Of a stretch of 64,000 nt of DNA, positions 53,409 through 61,849 are shown in pieces. The number at the start of each line of letters is the position of its first letter. The first letter of the stretch is position 1. The position numbers were made by a program, and so were the translations under genes. This stretch comes from an uncultured Granulosicoccus sp. (GTDB lineage Bacteria; Pseudomonadota; Gammaproteobacteria; Granulosicoccales; Granulosicoccaceae), in the NCBI GenBank assembly GCA_947495035.1, contig CANLXI010000027.1, positions 27,094 through 91,093 of the forward strand, read 5' to 3'. Under the pieces are notes generated by a model. The model saw only the letters and a list, made by a program, of their open reading frames with translations. It did not search any database and had not been told where the DNA came from.

Positions 53409-53640
53409 TCTGCTGACCCATTGGGGCATACGTGCCAGAGACCGATTGCGCTCCTGAGGATTTCCCGAGTTGTTCCTGTCAGTTAACGGATGTACTATCT
53501 TTCGAGCTGAGGGAATAGACGTCATGATTCAACAGAAATAATAAGAGTCTCATTCCGTGGCTTACACCACCGGTCACTGATTCGCGATCCGATCGTACTT
53601 CGCTGGCCGACGAAACCTTGTCATTTGGAGACACATCGTT

Positions 53641-54777
53641 ATGGACGTGAAAAAAGAGGAAGGCGCCACGCGGCGCTCGTTCTTGAAAAAAGGCGCGGCT
53701 GTCGGCACGGTTGCTGCGGCAGGCACCTTTGCAGCTCCTGCTGTCATCGGGCAGGCACCACTGGTGGTCAAGATGCAGACTTCATGGCCGGCATCGGATA
53801 TCTGGATGGACTTTGCCCGCCAGTACACCGAACGCGTCGAAGCCATGTCGGGTGGGCGCCTGAAGGTCGATCTGCTGCCCGCAGGCGCTGTGGTCGCGGC
53901 CTTTCAGGTGATCGATGCCTGCAACGACGGCATCATCGATGCCGCCCATTCGGTGCCCGTGTACTGGTACGGCAAATCCAAGGCTGCCTCCCTGTTTGGT
54001 ACCGGGCCGGTATTCGGGGGCTCGGCCACCACCATGCTGTCGTGGTTCTATGCCGGTGGCGGTCAGGAGTTCTATCGTGAGCTGACTCAGGACATCCTGG
54101 GCATGAATGTCATCGGTTATCTGGGCTTTCCGATGTTCGCGCAGCCCTTCGGCTGGTTCAAGGAGGAGGTCAATACCGTTGCCGATGTCGATGGCCTCAA
54201 GTACCGCACGGTTGGTCTGGCAGCCGATCTGCTGCAATCGATGGGCATGTCCGTGGCCCAGCTGCCCGGTGGAGAAATCGTGCCGGCCATGGAACGTGGC
54301 GTCATCGATGCCTTCGAGTTCAACAATCCTTCCTCCGATAAACGGTTCGGTGCGCAGGATGTGGCGAAGAACTACTACCTGTCTTCCTACCATCAGGCTT
54401 CCGAGTCGTTCGAGTTCATCTTCAACCGGGATTTCTTCGAAGACCTGGAGCCCGATCTGCAGGCCATCCTGAAACATGGGGTGGAAGCGGCATCCACCGC
54501 CAATACGGCCAGTGCCATGGACAACTATTCGGCCGACCTCAAATCCTTGCAGGAAGAGGAAGGCGTTACGGTACATCGCACCTCCAAGGATATTCTGGAT
54601 GCCCAGATCAGTGCCTGGGATGCGCTGATTCCGGAACTGGAAAAGGATGCCTTCATGAAGAAGGTGCTGGACAGCCAGCGTGCCTGGGTAGAGCGTGTGA
54701 CCTACTACGAACTGATGAATTCACCGGACTACGGTCTGGCCTACGATCATTATTTCCCCGGAAAACTGAAACTGTAG
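53641..54777 (+). CDS. dctP: TRAP transporter solute-binding protein (Tat-exported)
   Basis: 378 residues. A twin-arginine signal is visible: ATRRSFLKKGAAVGTVAAAGTFAAPAVIG. DctP-family body: VKMQTSWPASDIWMDFARQYTERVEAMSGGRLKVDLLPAGAVV, PAMERGVIDAFEFNNPSSDKRFGAQDVAKNYYLSSYHQ. The 'mannitol/chloroaromatic' subgroup of TRAP binding proteins is often Tat-exported and binds carboxylates such as 2-oxo acids; the precise ligand is unknown. It is followed by three hairpins and then dctQ-dctM, the usual arrangement that lets the binding protein be made in excess. Confidence 0.94.
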   Translation: MDVKKEEGATRRSFLKKGAAVGTVAAAGTFAAPAVIGQAPLVVKMQTSWPASDIWMDFARQYTERVEAMSGGRLKVDLLPAGAVVAAFQVIDACNDGIIDAAHSVPVYWYGKSKAASLFGTGPVFGGSATTMLSWFYAGGGQEFYRELTQDILGMNVIGYLGFPMFAQPFGWFKEEVNTVADVDGLKYRTVGLAADLLQSMGMSVAQLPGGEIVPAMERGVIDAFEFNNPSSDKRFGAQDVAKNYYLSSYHQASESFEFIFNRDFFEDLEPDLQAILKHGVEAASTANTASAMDNYSADLKSLQEEEGVTVHRTSKDILDAQISAWDALIPELEKDAFMKKVLDSQRAWVERVTYYELMNSPDYGLAYDHYFPGKLKL

Positions 54778-54785
54778 TTCACTCG

Positions 54786-54813
54786 TCGCCGGTTACCGGT
54801 CGGTTGCCGGCGA
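54786..54813 (+). promoter_or_regulatory. Hairpin 1 after dctP
   Basis: Seven-base-pair stem (TCGCCGG/CCGGCGA) with a 14-base loop, 8 bases after the dctP stop codon. Confidence 0.5.
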
Positions 54814-54826
54814 ACACTGGCCGTGT

Positions 54827-54852
54827 TCGGGAGCGACGAGTGTCGCTCCCGA
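54827..54852 (+). promoter_or_regulatory. Hairpin 2 after dctP (strong)
   Basis: Perfect 11-base-pair stem with a GAGT loop (54838-54841), the most stable structure in the window by eye. It is not followed by a T run, so it is a better candidate for 3'-end protection of the dctP message than for full termination. Confidence 0.65.
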
Positions 54853-54859
54853 TGATTGG

Positions 54860-54881
54860 CGGGCAAAGCATTGCTTGCCCG
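54860..54881 (+). promoter_or_regulatory. Hairpin 3 between dctP and dctQ
   Basis: Nine-base-pair stem (CGGGC plus AAGC with GCTT plus GCCCG, one bulged A) and a three-base loop; TTCGTTTTC follows. It ends 35 bases before dctQ. Confidence 0.55.
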
Positions 54882-54916
54882 ATGCCTTCGTTTTCACTGA
54901 ATCGACAAGAGTGATC

Positions 54917-55501
54917 ATGATCGGATTCATCACGTTTGCAGACAAGTTGTCCGCCTGGTTCGGCAAGGCCTTCGCCTGGCTCATTGTGCTGATGACCTTC
55001 GGGGTCAGCTACGAGGTGCTGGTGCGTTATGTCTTCAATTCGCCGACGCCATGGTCGCTGGATGTCTCCTACATCATGTATGGCACGCTGTTCATGGTGG
55101 GCGGGGCCTACACGCTGTCACGCAACGGTCATGTAAGAGGCGATTTCCTGTATCGCCTGTGGAAGCCACAGACTCAGGCCAAGGTCGACCTGCTGCTGTA
55201 TATCCTGTTTTTCTTTCCCGGCATCACCGCCCTGGTGCTCTCCGGATGGAAGTATTCCTCACGTTCGTGGGGCTACACCGAAGTCAGCGTCAACAGCCCG
55301 GCCGGCATTCCCATCTTCCAGTTCAAGAGCATCCTCGTGCTGGCCGGCATCCTGTTGTTCATACAGGGCGTAGCCCAGGTCTTTCGTTGCATTCTGTGCA
55401 TCCGCGAAGGCTATTGGCGCACGGCAGAAGAAGACGTTGTCGAGACCGAAGACCTGTTGATGGCCGAAGCTGCCAAGGCCGAGAAGGATGCACACCCATG
55501 A
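54917..55501 (+). CDS. dctQ: TRAP transporter small permease
   Basis: 194 residues from ATG 54917; the frame is open to 54875 but that extension starts inside hairpin 3. Four membrane helices at about 15-33, 44-66, 92-114 and 135-156 with the usual WGYTEVSVNSPAG loop between helices 3 and 4. The C-terminus is a charged tail (TAEEDVVETEDLLMAEAAKAEKDAHP). It joins DctM to form the Na+-driven membrane unit. Its stop overlaps the dctM start (ATGA). Confidence 0.92.
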   Translation: MIGFITFADKLSAWFGKAFAWLIVLMTFGVSYEVLVRYVFNSPTPWSLDVSYIMYGTLFMVGGAYTLSRNGHVRGDFLYRLWKPQTQAKVDLLLYILFFFPGITALVLSGWKYSSRSWGYTEVSVNSPAGIPIFQFKSILVLAGILLFIQGVAQVFRCILCIREGYWRTAEEDVVETEDLLMAEAAKAEKDAHP

Positions 55502-56916
55502 CTGAACCGCAAATTGCACTCATGATGCTGGGGCTGTTCATCGGCCTGGTATTTCTCGGATTTCCCATTGCCTTCACGCTGATGGCCATGGGCATCGGTT
55601 TCGGCTATTACGCCTATTTCGACGCGGGTCGCATGTGGCGTGGATTCAACCGTCTGGCCGAAGACGCTGCCCTGTCGGATCAGATATCGCTGTGGATCGA
55701 GGGGCTGTTCAACAACCGGATCTTCGATCTCTTCATCAATCAGACCTACACGGTCATGTCCAACGAGGTGCTGACGGCAGTACCGCTGTTCCTGTTCATG
55801 GGGTATGTGGTGGAACGGGCCAACATTGTCAGTCGCCTGTTCAGCACACTCAACATTGCCTCGCGCAACATGCCAGGCTCCATGGGGGTGGCTGCGCTGA
55901 TCACCTGTGCGCTATTTGCCACCGCAACGGGCATTGTGGGTGCCGTGGTGACGCTGATGGGATTGCTGGCTCTGCCGGCGATGCTCAAGGCGCGCTACAA
56001 CCCCAGCTTTGCGGCCGGCATCATCTGCGCCGGTGGCACCCTGGGTATCCTGATACCGCCATCGATCATGCTGATCGTCTACGCGGCCTCGTCCGGCGTG
56101 TCCATCGTGCGACTGTATGCGGCCGCCCTGCTGCCGGGCCTGACGCTGGTCGGACTGTATCTGCTCTACATCGTCGGTCGCGCACTGCTGCAGCCCGGCG
56201 CCGCACCCAAGCCGACACTCGAAGAAGTGCCACATGTGCCCAGAGGCAAGCTGTTCATGATGCTGCTGACCTCGTTCTTTCCGCTGGCGGTCCTGATCCT
56301 TTCCGTGCTGGGTTCGATTCTCTTCGGTCTGGCGACACCAACCGAGGCGGCAGCCATCGGCGCGCTGGGAGGCATGGTGCTGGCGGTCATCTACCGCGCC
56401 ATGTCGTTCCAGCGCCTGCGTGAATCGGTCTACCTGACGGTGCGCACCACGGCCATGGTGTGCTGGCTGTTTGTCGGCTCCTACACCTTCAGCTCGGTCT
56501 TTTCCTATCTTGGCGGAGAACAGGTGATCGCCGAGTTCGTGACCAGCCTCGATCTGACGCCGCTGCAGTTCCTGCTGCTGGCGCAGCTCATCATCTTCCT
56601 GCTGGGCTGGCCGCTGGAGTGGTCCGAGATCATCATCATCTTTGTGCCGATCTTTCTGCCGCTGTTGCCCATGTTCGGCATCGATCCCCTGTTCTTCGGC
56701 ATTCTGGTGGCGCTCAATCTGCAGACCTCGTTCCTGACGCCGCCGATGGCGATGTCGGCCTATTATCTGAAGGGGATAGCACCGCCGGAGTTGCAGCTCA
56801 CGCAGATCTTCCGCGGCGTCATGCCATTTCTGTTCATGGTCATCGTCTGCATGCTGTTGATGTACCAGTTCCCTCAGATTGTTTTCCACCTGCCTGAACT
56901 GTTCTACGGCGGCTGA
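55498..56916 (+). CDS. dctM: TRAP transporter large permease
   Basis: 472 residues from ATG 55498 (MTEPQIALMMLGLFIGLVFLGFPIAFTLMAMG); the same frame is open upstream through dctQ but carries no coding content there. About 12-14 membrane helices; GTLGILIPPSIMLIVYAASSGVSI, FATATGIVGAVVTLMGLLALPAML and LQTSFLTPPMAMSAYYLKG are DctM family signatures of the substrate path. Last transporter gene; an amidase follows after 3 bases. Confidence 0.95.
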   Translation: MTEPQIALMMLGLFIGLVFLGFPIAFTLMAMGIGFGYYAYFDAGRMWRGFNRLAEDAALSDQISLWIEGLFNNRIFDLFINQTYTVMSNEVLTAVPLFLFMGYVVERANIVSRLFSTLNIASRNMPGSMGVAALITCALFATATGIVGAVVTLMGLLALPAMLKARYNPSFAAGIICAGGTLGILIPPSIMLIVYAASSGVSIVRLYAAALLPGLTLVGLYLLYIVGRALLQPGAAPKPTLEEVPHVPRGKLFMMLLTSFFPLAVLILSVLGSILFGLATPTEAAAIGALGGMVLAVIYRAMSFQRLRESVYLTVRTTAMVCWLFVGSYTFSSVFSYLGGEQVIAEFVTSLDLTPLQFLLLAQLIIFLLGWPLEWSEIIIIFVPIFLPLLPMFGIDPLFFGILVALNLQTSFLTPPMAMSAYYLKGIAPPELQLTQIFRGVMPFLFMVIVCMLLMYQFPQIVFHLPELFYGG

Positions 56917-56919
56917 TCG

Positions 56920-58281
56920 GTGACTCCTGTACAGATGAACAACAAGGCATTGAATGAGGTGAGCGCGCTGGAGCTGCGCGATCGGCTGGCCAGTGGCGCC
57001 TCGTCGGCCGAAGCGCTGGCACGCCTGTATCTCGAGCAGATCGCGGCGCGCGAGCCCGATGTTCAGGCCTGGGCCTGGCTGGATGCCGAGCAGGTACTGG
57101 CCGAGGCGCGACAGTTGGATCAGCGCAGACTGTCGGGCGCGCCCATCGGTCCCTTGCACGGTCTGCCGGTGGCCTTGAAGGACGTCATCGACACGGCGCG
57201 TATCCCCACCGCGAACGGCACGGTGCTGGACGAGGGCAGGGTGCCTGAACGCGATGCCTTTCTCGTGGCCCGGCTCAAGGCTGCGGGCGCTCTTGTCATG
57301 GGCAAGACGGTCAGCGCGGAGTTGGCTTATCTGGGGCCTGGCAAGACGCGGAATCCGGTCAACCCCGAGCATACGCCGGGCGGCTCTTCCTCCGGTTCTG
57401 CGGCCGCGGTGGCGGCCGGCATGGTGCCGCTGGCTGTGGGTACCCAGACCGGAGGATCGATCATTCGTCCTGCTGCCTTCTGTGGCGTTGTCGGATTCAA
57501 ACCCACCTTCGGTTGCATACCGCGCAGCGGTGTGTTGCGACAGTCGCCATCGCTTGACACGATAGGCGTGTTTGCGCGAACCAGTGAGGATGCGGCGATG
57601 CTGGCCGAGGTTCTGTACGGCCACGATGAGGGCGATCCGGCGACATCACTGGCACCGTTTCCACGACTGCTGGAAACCGCATCTGCCCAGGTGCCGGTCA
57701 CACCGACCTTTGCCTTCGTGAAAACCCCGTTCTGGGATCAGGCGGATGCCGATATGCAGCAGGCGCTGGAGGAACTTGTCGAGTTTCTGGGCGAACAGTG
57801 TTTCGAGGTGCCGTTGGCCGGCCTGTTTGCCGAAGCCAGCAGCGTTCGAGAGCGTATCAATCTTGCCGAGATGGCGAGAAACTACCACCATTATGAAGCA
57901 CGCGGAGTCGATCGGCTTTCAAGCCAGATGCAGGACGCTTTGCAGCGAGGCAATCGCATACCGGCGCGGGACTATCTGTCGGCGATGGATATTCCGCAGG
58001 TACTCAATGCCGGGCTGGAAGAGGTGTTCGAACGCTGTGATGTCATCCTGACAGTGGCCGCGCCCGGTGCTGCGCCTGCCGGACTGGCCTCGACCGGCAA
58101 TTCCATTTTCAATGGCTTGTGGACGCTGTGTGGAAATCCCTGCATCACCCTGCCGGTATTCGACAACGAACAGGGTCTGCCGATGGGCGTGCAGCTGGTC
58201 GGCAGGCGACATCAGGATGGGCGACTGCTGCGAACCGCGCGCTGGCTGGCAGCGCAGATTGCCGACGCCAACCGAGGATAG
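56920..58281 (+). CDS. Amidase (amidase-signature family)
   Basis: 453 residues from a GTG; ATG 56935 is an alternative. Ser-cisSer-Lys hydrolase: Lys87 in GLPVALKDVI, the Ser-rich TPGGSSSGSAAAVAAGMVP, and nucleophile Ser180 in GTQTGGSIIRPAAFCGVVGFKPT. It cleaves a C-N amide bond, giving a carboxylate and ammonia. Its position 3 bases after dctM implies co-transcription and that the TRAP system brings in an amide or a product of it (inference). It does not look like GatA: no GatB or GatC is nearby and the C-terminus is short. Confidence 0.92.
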   Translation: MTPVQMNNKALNEVSALELRDRLASGASSAEALARLYLEQIAAREPDVQAWAWLDAEQVLAEARQLDQRRLSGAPIGPLHGLPVALKDVIDTARIPTANGTVLDEGRVPERDAFLVARLKAAGALVMGKTVSAELAYLGPGKTRNPVNPEHTPGGSSSGSAAAVAAGMVPLAVGTQTGGSIIRPAAFCGVVGFKPTFGCIPRSGVLRQSPSLDTIGVFARTSEDAAMLAEVLYGHDEGDPATSLAPFPRLLETASAQVPVTPTFAFVKTPFWDQADADMQQALEELVEFLGEQCFEVPLAGLFAEASSVRERINLAEMARNYHHYEARGVDRLSSQMQDALQRGNRIPARDYLSAMDIPQVLNAGLEEVFERCDVILTVAAPGAAPAGLASTGNSIFNGLWTLCGNPCITLPVFDNEQGLPMGVQLVGRRHQDGRLLRTARWLAAQIADANRG

Positions 58282-58285
58282 CGAT

Positions 58286-58489
58286 ATGACTGACAAGCTG
58301 ATGGCATTGCTGGCGCTGGCTGTACTGACGGCCTATCTGGTGATTCTGGTGGTCTATGTGCCGCGACTCGATCTGGGGCTGATCATCGGGGCGACACTCT
58401 TGCTGGTGGCCTATGACTTCCTGATACACGAACATCGCAGGAAGTCGTCAGCCACCGCTGATGATGCGGAGCGGTCTGCAGGCGACTGA
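58286..58489 (+). CDS. Small two-helix membrane protein
   Basis: 67 residues from ATG 58286, 4 bases after the amidase stop and just downstream of GAGGATAG. Sequence MTDKLMALLALAVLTAYLVILVVYV then DLGLIIGATLLLVAYDFLIHEHRRK gives two membrane helices with a basic cytoplasmic turn and an acidic tail. I do not recognise a family. As the last gene of dctPQM-amidase it may be a small accessory of the transporter, but nothing shows that. Confidence 0.7.
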   Translation: MTDKLMALLALAVLTAYLVILVVYVPRLDLGLIIGATLLLVAYDFLIHEHRRKSSATADDAERSAGD

Positions 58490-58563
58490 GAGAGGAGAGG
58501 GGCTGACCTGAGAGTCGGTCTTGCAAGCGGAGCGCAAGGCCGCGCGATTCGTCTGGTTTCATG

Positions 58564-58586
58564 AGACCCGACTCCCTGTCGGGTCT
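58564..58586 (+). terminator. Probable terminator after the TRAP/amidase operon
   Basis: Nine-base-pair perfect stem (AGACCCGAC/GTCGGGTCT) with a five-base loop, followed by GTTCGTT, 75 bases after the last stop of the operon. This is the best intrinsic-terminator-like structure on the plus strand here. Confidence 0.6.
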
Positions 58587-58723
58587 GTTCGTTCACGCCT
58601 GGAGGCCTGGGCAATCGCCTCGTTCGTCCGAGTCTTTGGTCGAGTGCAAGCCGCGAAACGTGAAGTAACACACACGCATTCAGCGAACAAGGGATTCGCC
58701 GGGAAATCACAAATGTTACACCC

Positions 58724-58752
58724 TTGCCATGCTAGATATCGGCGAGTATATT
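58724..58752 (+). promoter_or_regulatory. Sigma-70-like promoter for the gene at 58783
   Basis: -35 TTGCCA (58724-58729) and -10 TATATT (58747-58752) with a 17-base spacer. Transcription would start near 58759. This lies inside the longest version of the downstream frame (58729) and so supports the start at 58783. Confidence 0.65.
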
Positions 58753-58782
58753 CGGACTGAAGTCATAATAAAGAGCGATGCC

Positions 58783-59079
58783 ATGAGTCCTTATCAAGTC
58801 ATGGGAATCATCGCGTGTTGTACGATTGTATTTGCGGGGGTAGTGACGCTTCTCACCATGCAGGGTGTGCACATTCTGCTGGCGTTTCTGGGAGTGTACC
58901 TTTTCGCTGTGTGGTGCATGTTGGGCATGCAGCGACGAGCAAGGGAGAGCTTTGAAGCGCGAAGGGATTTCGGGTCACATTACAGTGAACGTGAGCCGCT
59001 CATCGGTCGTGTACGTGCGAATGATCTCCAGGTTTCGAATACTGTCGAAGTCAAGAGAGTAGGCCAGATTCGTATCTAG
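58783..59079 (+). CDS. Small membrane protein, unknown function
   Basis: 98 residues from ATG 58783; the frame is open from 58729, which would overlap the promoter. Two membrane helices (residues about 5-25, MGIIACCTIVFAGVVTLLTM, and 29-49, ILLAFLGVYLFAVWCMLGMQ), then a charged, soluble tail (RRARESFEARRDFGSHYSEREPLIGRV). No motif recognised. It stands alone; the next gene converges on it from the right. Confidence 0.65.
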   Translation: MSPYQVMGIIACCTIVFAGVVTLLTMQGVHILLAFLGVYLFAVWCMLGMQRRARESFEARRDFGSHYSEREPLIGRVRANDLQVSNTVEVKRVGQIRI

Positions 59080-59171
59080 ATCAAAGCTTGCTGTCGATTG
59101 ACACGTGTTGTACCCAGGCCCCTTGCCCTGTGACAGCTGACTGTTCAGGGCAGGGGGAGTACATCAGGGGA

Positions 59172-60923
59172 TTACAGCTCGGGACCGATCCGGTGCATTT
59201 CCGCAATCTTGTCATTGGCAGCTGTTGGTAGATTCTTCTCCAGTTCATCGTGCTGCGTCTCCTCAGTGCGCGGCAGTATGGCCTGTCGGTCATGAGAGAC
59301 CAGTTGTCGCGCCATGCAGGCGACTTCTTCCTGAGTTCTTTCCTTTTCGTTCTCCAGCTCCCTGATCACGCTGCTGATCGTATCCTGGCGTTTGGACAGG
59401 GTGTTCTTGACCATCTGCAGCTCTTCTTCGAGCAAGGCGCGAACCTGAAGGGTTTGCCGAGCAAAGGCGATGGCCTTGTTGGCCGTACTCAACGCCTTGG
59501 CACGAGCTGCCGAGCTGCGGCGGATATCCTGTTTCGCCTGGATCAGTTCCTGACGCATGTGAGCGCAGGCTTCCTCGGACTGCAGCCGCCTTTCCTTCTC
59601 GCTGTTCGCGTCTGCCAGGGTGGATGCCTGCGTGGCAAGACTGGCCGCCAGCTCCTCCTTGAGTCTGATCAGTGAGTCCTTGTCTTCGGCATCGGCAGTC
59701 TGCGTTGCCGCGTTGTCCTGCGCCGATGGGGTCAGCCTGGCCAAGACCTTGCGGGTGATGCGCAGTTGTCGCGAAGTCTCTTCATGCGCGGCCAGTTCTT
59801 CGGACAGGCGCTTGCTCAGGTCGAGGCTGGTGAGGGATGTTGCGTGGCTACCGGTGACGGGCGTGTGCGCGTCGGCAGTCTCCTGGACTTGCTGTTGTTC
59901 GAAGTGCTCCAGCGGTGCTTCGGCATCAGCATCGTCGGCTGTCGGACTGACGTCAGTCTGCGGCAGTGATGCATCGACCGGACTGTCCTGCAATGATGAA
60001 GACGCTTCCTCTGCAAGCGCGAATTCATCGTCGCTCGCATCCATGGCGGCAATGGCGGGCTCGGTCTCGAGGTCGTCGTCGTAGTCTGCAAACTCGGCGG
60101 ATTGCACGAATGCCGTTTCATCGAACAGGCTGAGCTCGGCATCTTCGTGGTCGGCAGCATCGGAGATCTGCGCGCCGGCAATGTCCGACATGTCGATCAG
60201 CCTGGTTGCATCCAGCTGGGTGTCATCGAGATCCAGGTCGGAATAATGAAATTCCTCGAACACGGTGTTGTCAAGATAATCGTTCAGCGACGTTTCGTTG
60301 TCGAGATCGAAGTCGGGGCCGAGATAGGCTTCGAAGGCTTCCTCCGGTTCGCCGTTGGCTGCCGGGTGTTCATGGGTGTCCAATACCTGCAGTTCTGCCG
60401 AGTCGAGGAAGGTTGCGACGATGGGGGCATGTCGCTCTTCCTCCGTGTTCCGGTCGCCAATCGGGTCGGAGTTCTCTGTCGCGAATGGTATGGGTGTCGC
60501 ATCGCTGTTACCGGCCTCGCGGGACGCCTCTTCGTACGCGCGCCAGGGATAATCCTCTGTCACGCGCTGTTTCAGGCTTTGGTGTTCCGCTGCCGGCGCC
60601 ACCGAGGCCTCACGCAGTTCGCGCGAGACATGCCTGCGATACAGGGAATACCCCGCAATCCCCGGCAGAGACAAGACACCCATGAAAAAGGCTGTGGAAG
60701 GGAGCAATGCCTTTGCGCTTTCCAGCGTTATCGAGTAGGCCATGTGCATTCCCACACCGAGCACCAGGGCAACGGTCACACCGGTCCAGATACCGAGAAA
60801 CCAGGACGGTCGCTCCTCCGGATACTCTGGTTTGGTGAACGGGTTCATGCGCCCAGCCAGACCGATGAACAAGGTGTAGCCGAGCAGTAGGGGCAAGCAG
60901 TATTTGAAGAGGTACAGGATCAT
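59172..60923 (-). CDS. Membrane-anchored acidic coiled-coil protein, unknown function
   Basis: 583 residues. Three membrane helices in the first 100 residues (LFKYCLPLLLGYTLFIGLAG; FLGIWTGVTVALVLGVGMHMAYSI; LPSTAFFMGVLSLPGIAGYSLY). Residues about 110-370 are acidic and of low complexity (DLDLDDTQLDATRLIDMSDI). Residues about 380-560 are a long Ala/Glu/Lys/Arg coiled coil (KRLSEELAAHEETSRQLRI; LKEELAASLATQASTLADANSEKERRLQ; RRSSAARAKALSTANKAIAFARQTLQVR). I do not recognise a family. Architecture suggests an inner-membrane scaffold with a cytoplasmic coiled coil. Three ATGGGTGTC motifs lie in the coding region. Confidence 0.75.
   Translation of the reverse strand: MILYLFKYCLPLLLGYTLFIGLAGRMNPFTKPEYPEERPSWFLGIWTGVTVALVLGVGMHMAYSITLESAKALLPSTAFFMGVLSLPGIAGYSLYRRHVSRELREASVAPAAEHQSLKQRVTEDYPWRAYEEASREAGNSDATPIPFATENSDPIGDRNTEEERHAPIVATFLDSAELQVLDTHEHPAANGEPEEAFEAYLGPDFDLDNETSLNDYLDNTVFEEFHYSDLDLDDTQLDATRLIDMSDIAGAQISDAADHEDAELSLFDETAFVQSAEFADYDDDLETEPAIAAMDASDDEFALAEEASSSLQDSPVDASLPQTDVSPTADDADAEAPLEHFEQQQVQETADAHTPVTGSHATSLTSLDLSKRLSEELAAHEETSRQLRITRKVLARLTPSAQDNAATQTADAEDKDSLIRLKEELAASLATQASTLADANSEKERRLQSEEACAHMRQELIQAKQDIRRSSAARAKALSTANKAIAFARQTLQVRALLEEELQMVKNTLSKRQDTISSVIRELENEKERTQEEVACMARQLVSHDRQAILPRTEETQHDELEKNLPTAANDKIAEMHRIGPEL
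60372..60683. repeat. Three ATGGGTGTC/GACACCCAT motifs in the coiled-coil gene
   Basis: Copies at 60372 and 60490 (ATGGGTGTC) and at 60675 (GACACCCAT, opposite orientation), reading as DTHE, ATPI and MGVLS in the protein. The three occur in different codon phases, so the match is at DNA level, not a conserved peptide. Confidence 0.6.
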
Positions 60924-61165
60924 TGGGCGTATCCGGAAACGACAGAATCAATGAGAAGCTGTTAGCAAAATGAATGCCCTGTTCAGTGATCCGTGTTGAC
61001 TGACCCGCAGATCCAGCATGTTTGTAACAGGTGCCAGAGAACGTAACCTGTAACAGATTTGATCCTTGACCATTACTGTTTAGTCAGATTAAAGTGCATA
61101 TCTGTCCGTGGTCATGCGGCCGAATGCAGCTACACTGCGGCATTGATGTTTCCATAGAGGTAGAT

Positions 61166-61777
61166 ATGTACAGTCGTTGGACTGCTCTGGCGGGGCTTGC
61201 GGTTGTGTTGGCACCCTTGACTGCCAGTGCTGCTGACGTACAGGCATCCCCTCTGGTCGACACCGATTTTCAGGATTGGAACGGCGTTCTCAGCGAGACG
61301 GCACTGAGCGATCAATCCGTTCTCAGTGAATACAGTGCCCGCACGTACTCCCGTGACAGGCAGGGGGCGGTTCTTGAAGTGACATTCATCCCTCGCTTCG
61401 GGTGTACACCGTTGCTGCGCATCACTTTGCCTGAGCAGGGCCCTGTACCGGCTTCCGGTCAGGAACTGATGAGGCTAGTGGTTGACGGTGAGCCATTTGA
61501 TATGCCGGCCTTGATCGATGGCGATTCGTCGACGCTCGAATATTCCTATCTGGCAGGCCATGACGGACAGCAGGACATGCGCTTGTTGCTGGATCGCTCA
61601 TCCCGTTTACAGATTCAGCGGGCTGATATCGCTGAAGACCTGATTACACAGGAAGATGATCCGGCGACAGAGCCGGTGAGGTTCTCTCTACTGGGTTCAC
61701 GTCTGAGTGTGCTGGCCGTTGAGTCGCGTTGCCAGGCCCACACGCCGAAACCGTTCAAGCTTTCCGAATCAGACTGA
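61166..61777 (+). CDS. Secreted protein, unknown function
   Basis: 203 residues from ATG 61166, after AGAGGTAG; the frame is open to 61094 without signal features. Signal peptide MYSRWTALAGLAVVLAPLTASA. The mature part is acidic with beta propensity (YSARTYSRDRQGAVLEVTFIPRFGCTPLLRITLPEQ; LEYSYLAGHDGQQDMRLLLDRSSRLQIQ) and two Cys that could pair. I do not recognise the family. It is divergent from the coiled-coil gene and converges on the J-like gene. Confidence 0.68.
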   Translation: MYSRWTALAGLAVVLAPLTASAADVQASPLVDTDFQDWNGVLSETALSDQSVLSEYSARTYSRDRQGAVLEVTFIPRFGCTPLLRITLPEQGPVPASGQELMRLVVDGEPFDMPALIDGDSSTLEYSYLAGHDGQQDMRLLLDRSSRLQIQRADIAEDLITQEDDPATEPVRFSLLGSRLSVLAVESRCQAHTPKPFKLSESD

Positions 61778-61849
61778 GTCAGCGCCGACGCGCGCAGTTG
61801 CCTGGATGATGCGCGGTTCCCCGCGCCGATGGCCAGCAGTCGGAATCTG

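Noticed and set aside
55912..57624. A 570-codon minus-strand frame across dctM and the amidase
   Set aside because: Gln/His/Arg-rich shadow with no start signal; the opposite strand encodes well-supported proteins.
58729..58782. Upstream start for the small membrane protein at 58783
   Set aside because: It coincides with a sigma-70-like promoter (-35 at 58724, -10 at 58747), so the message would not contain that start.
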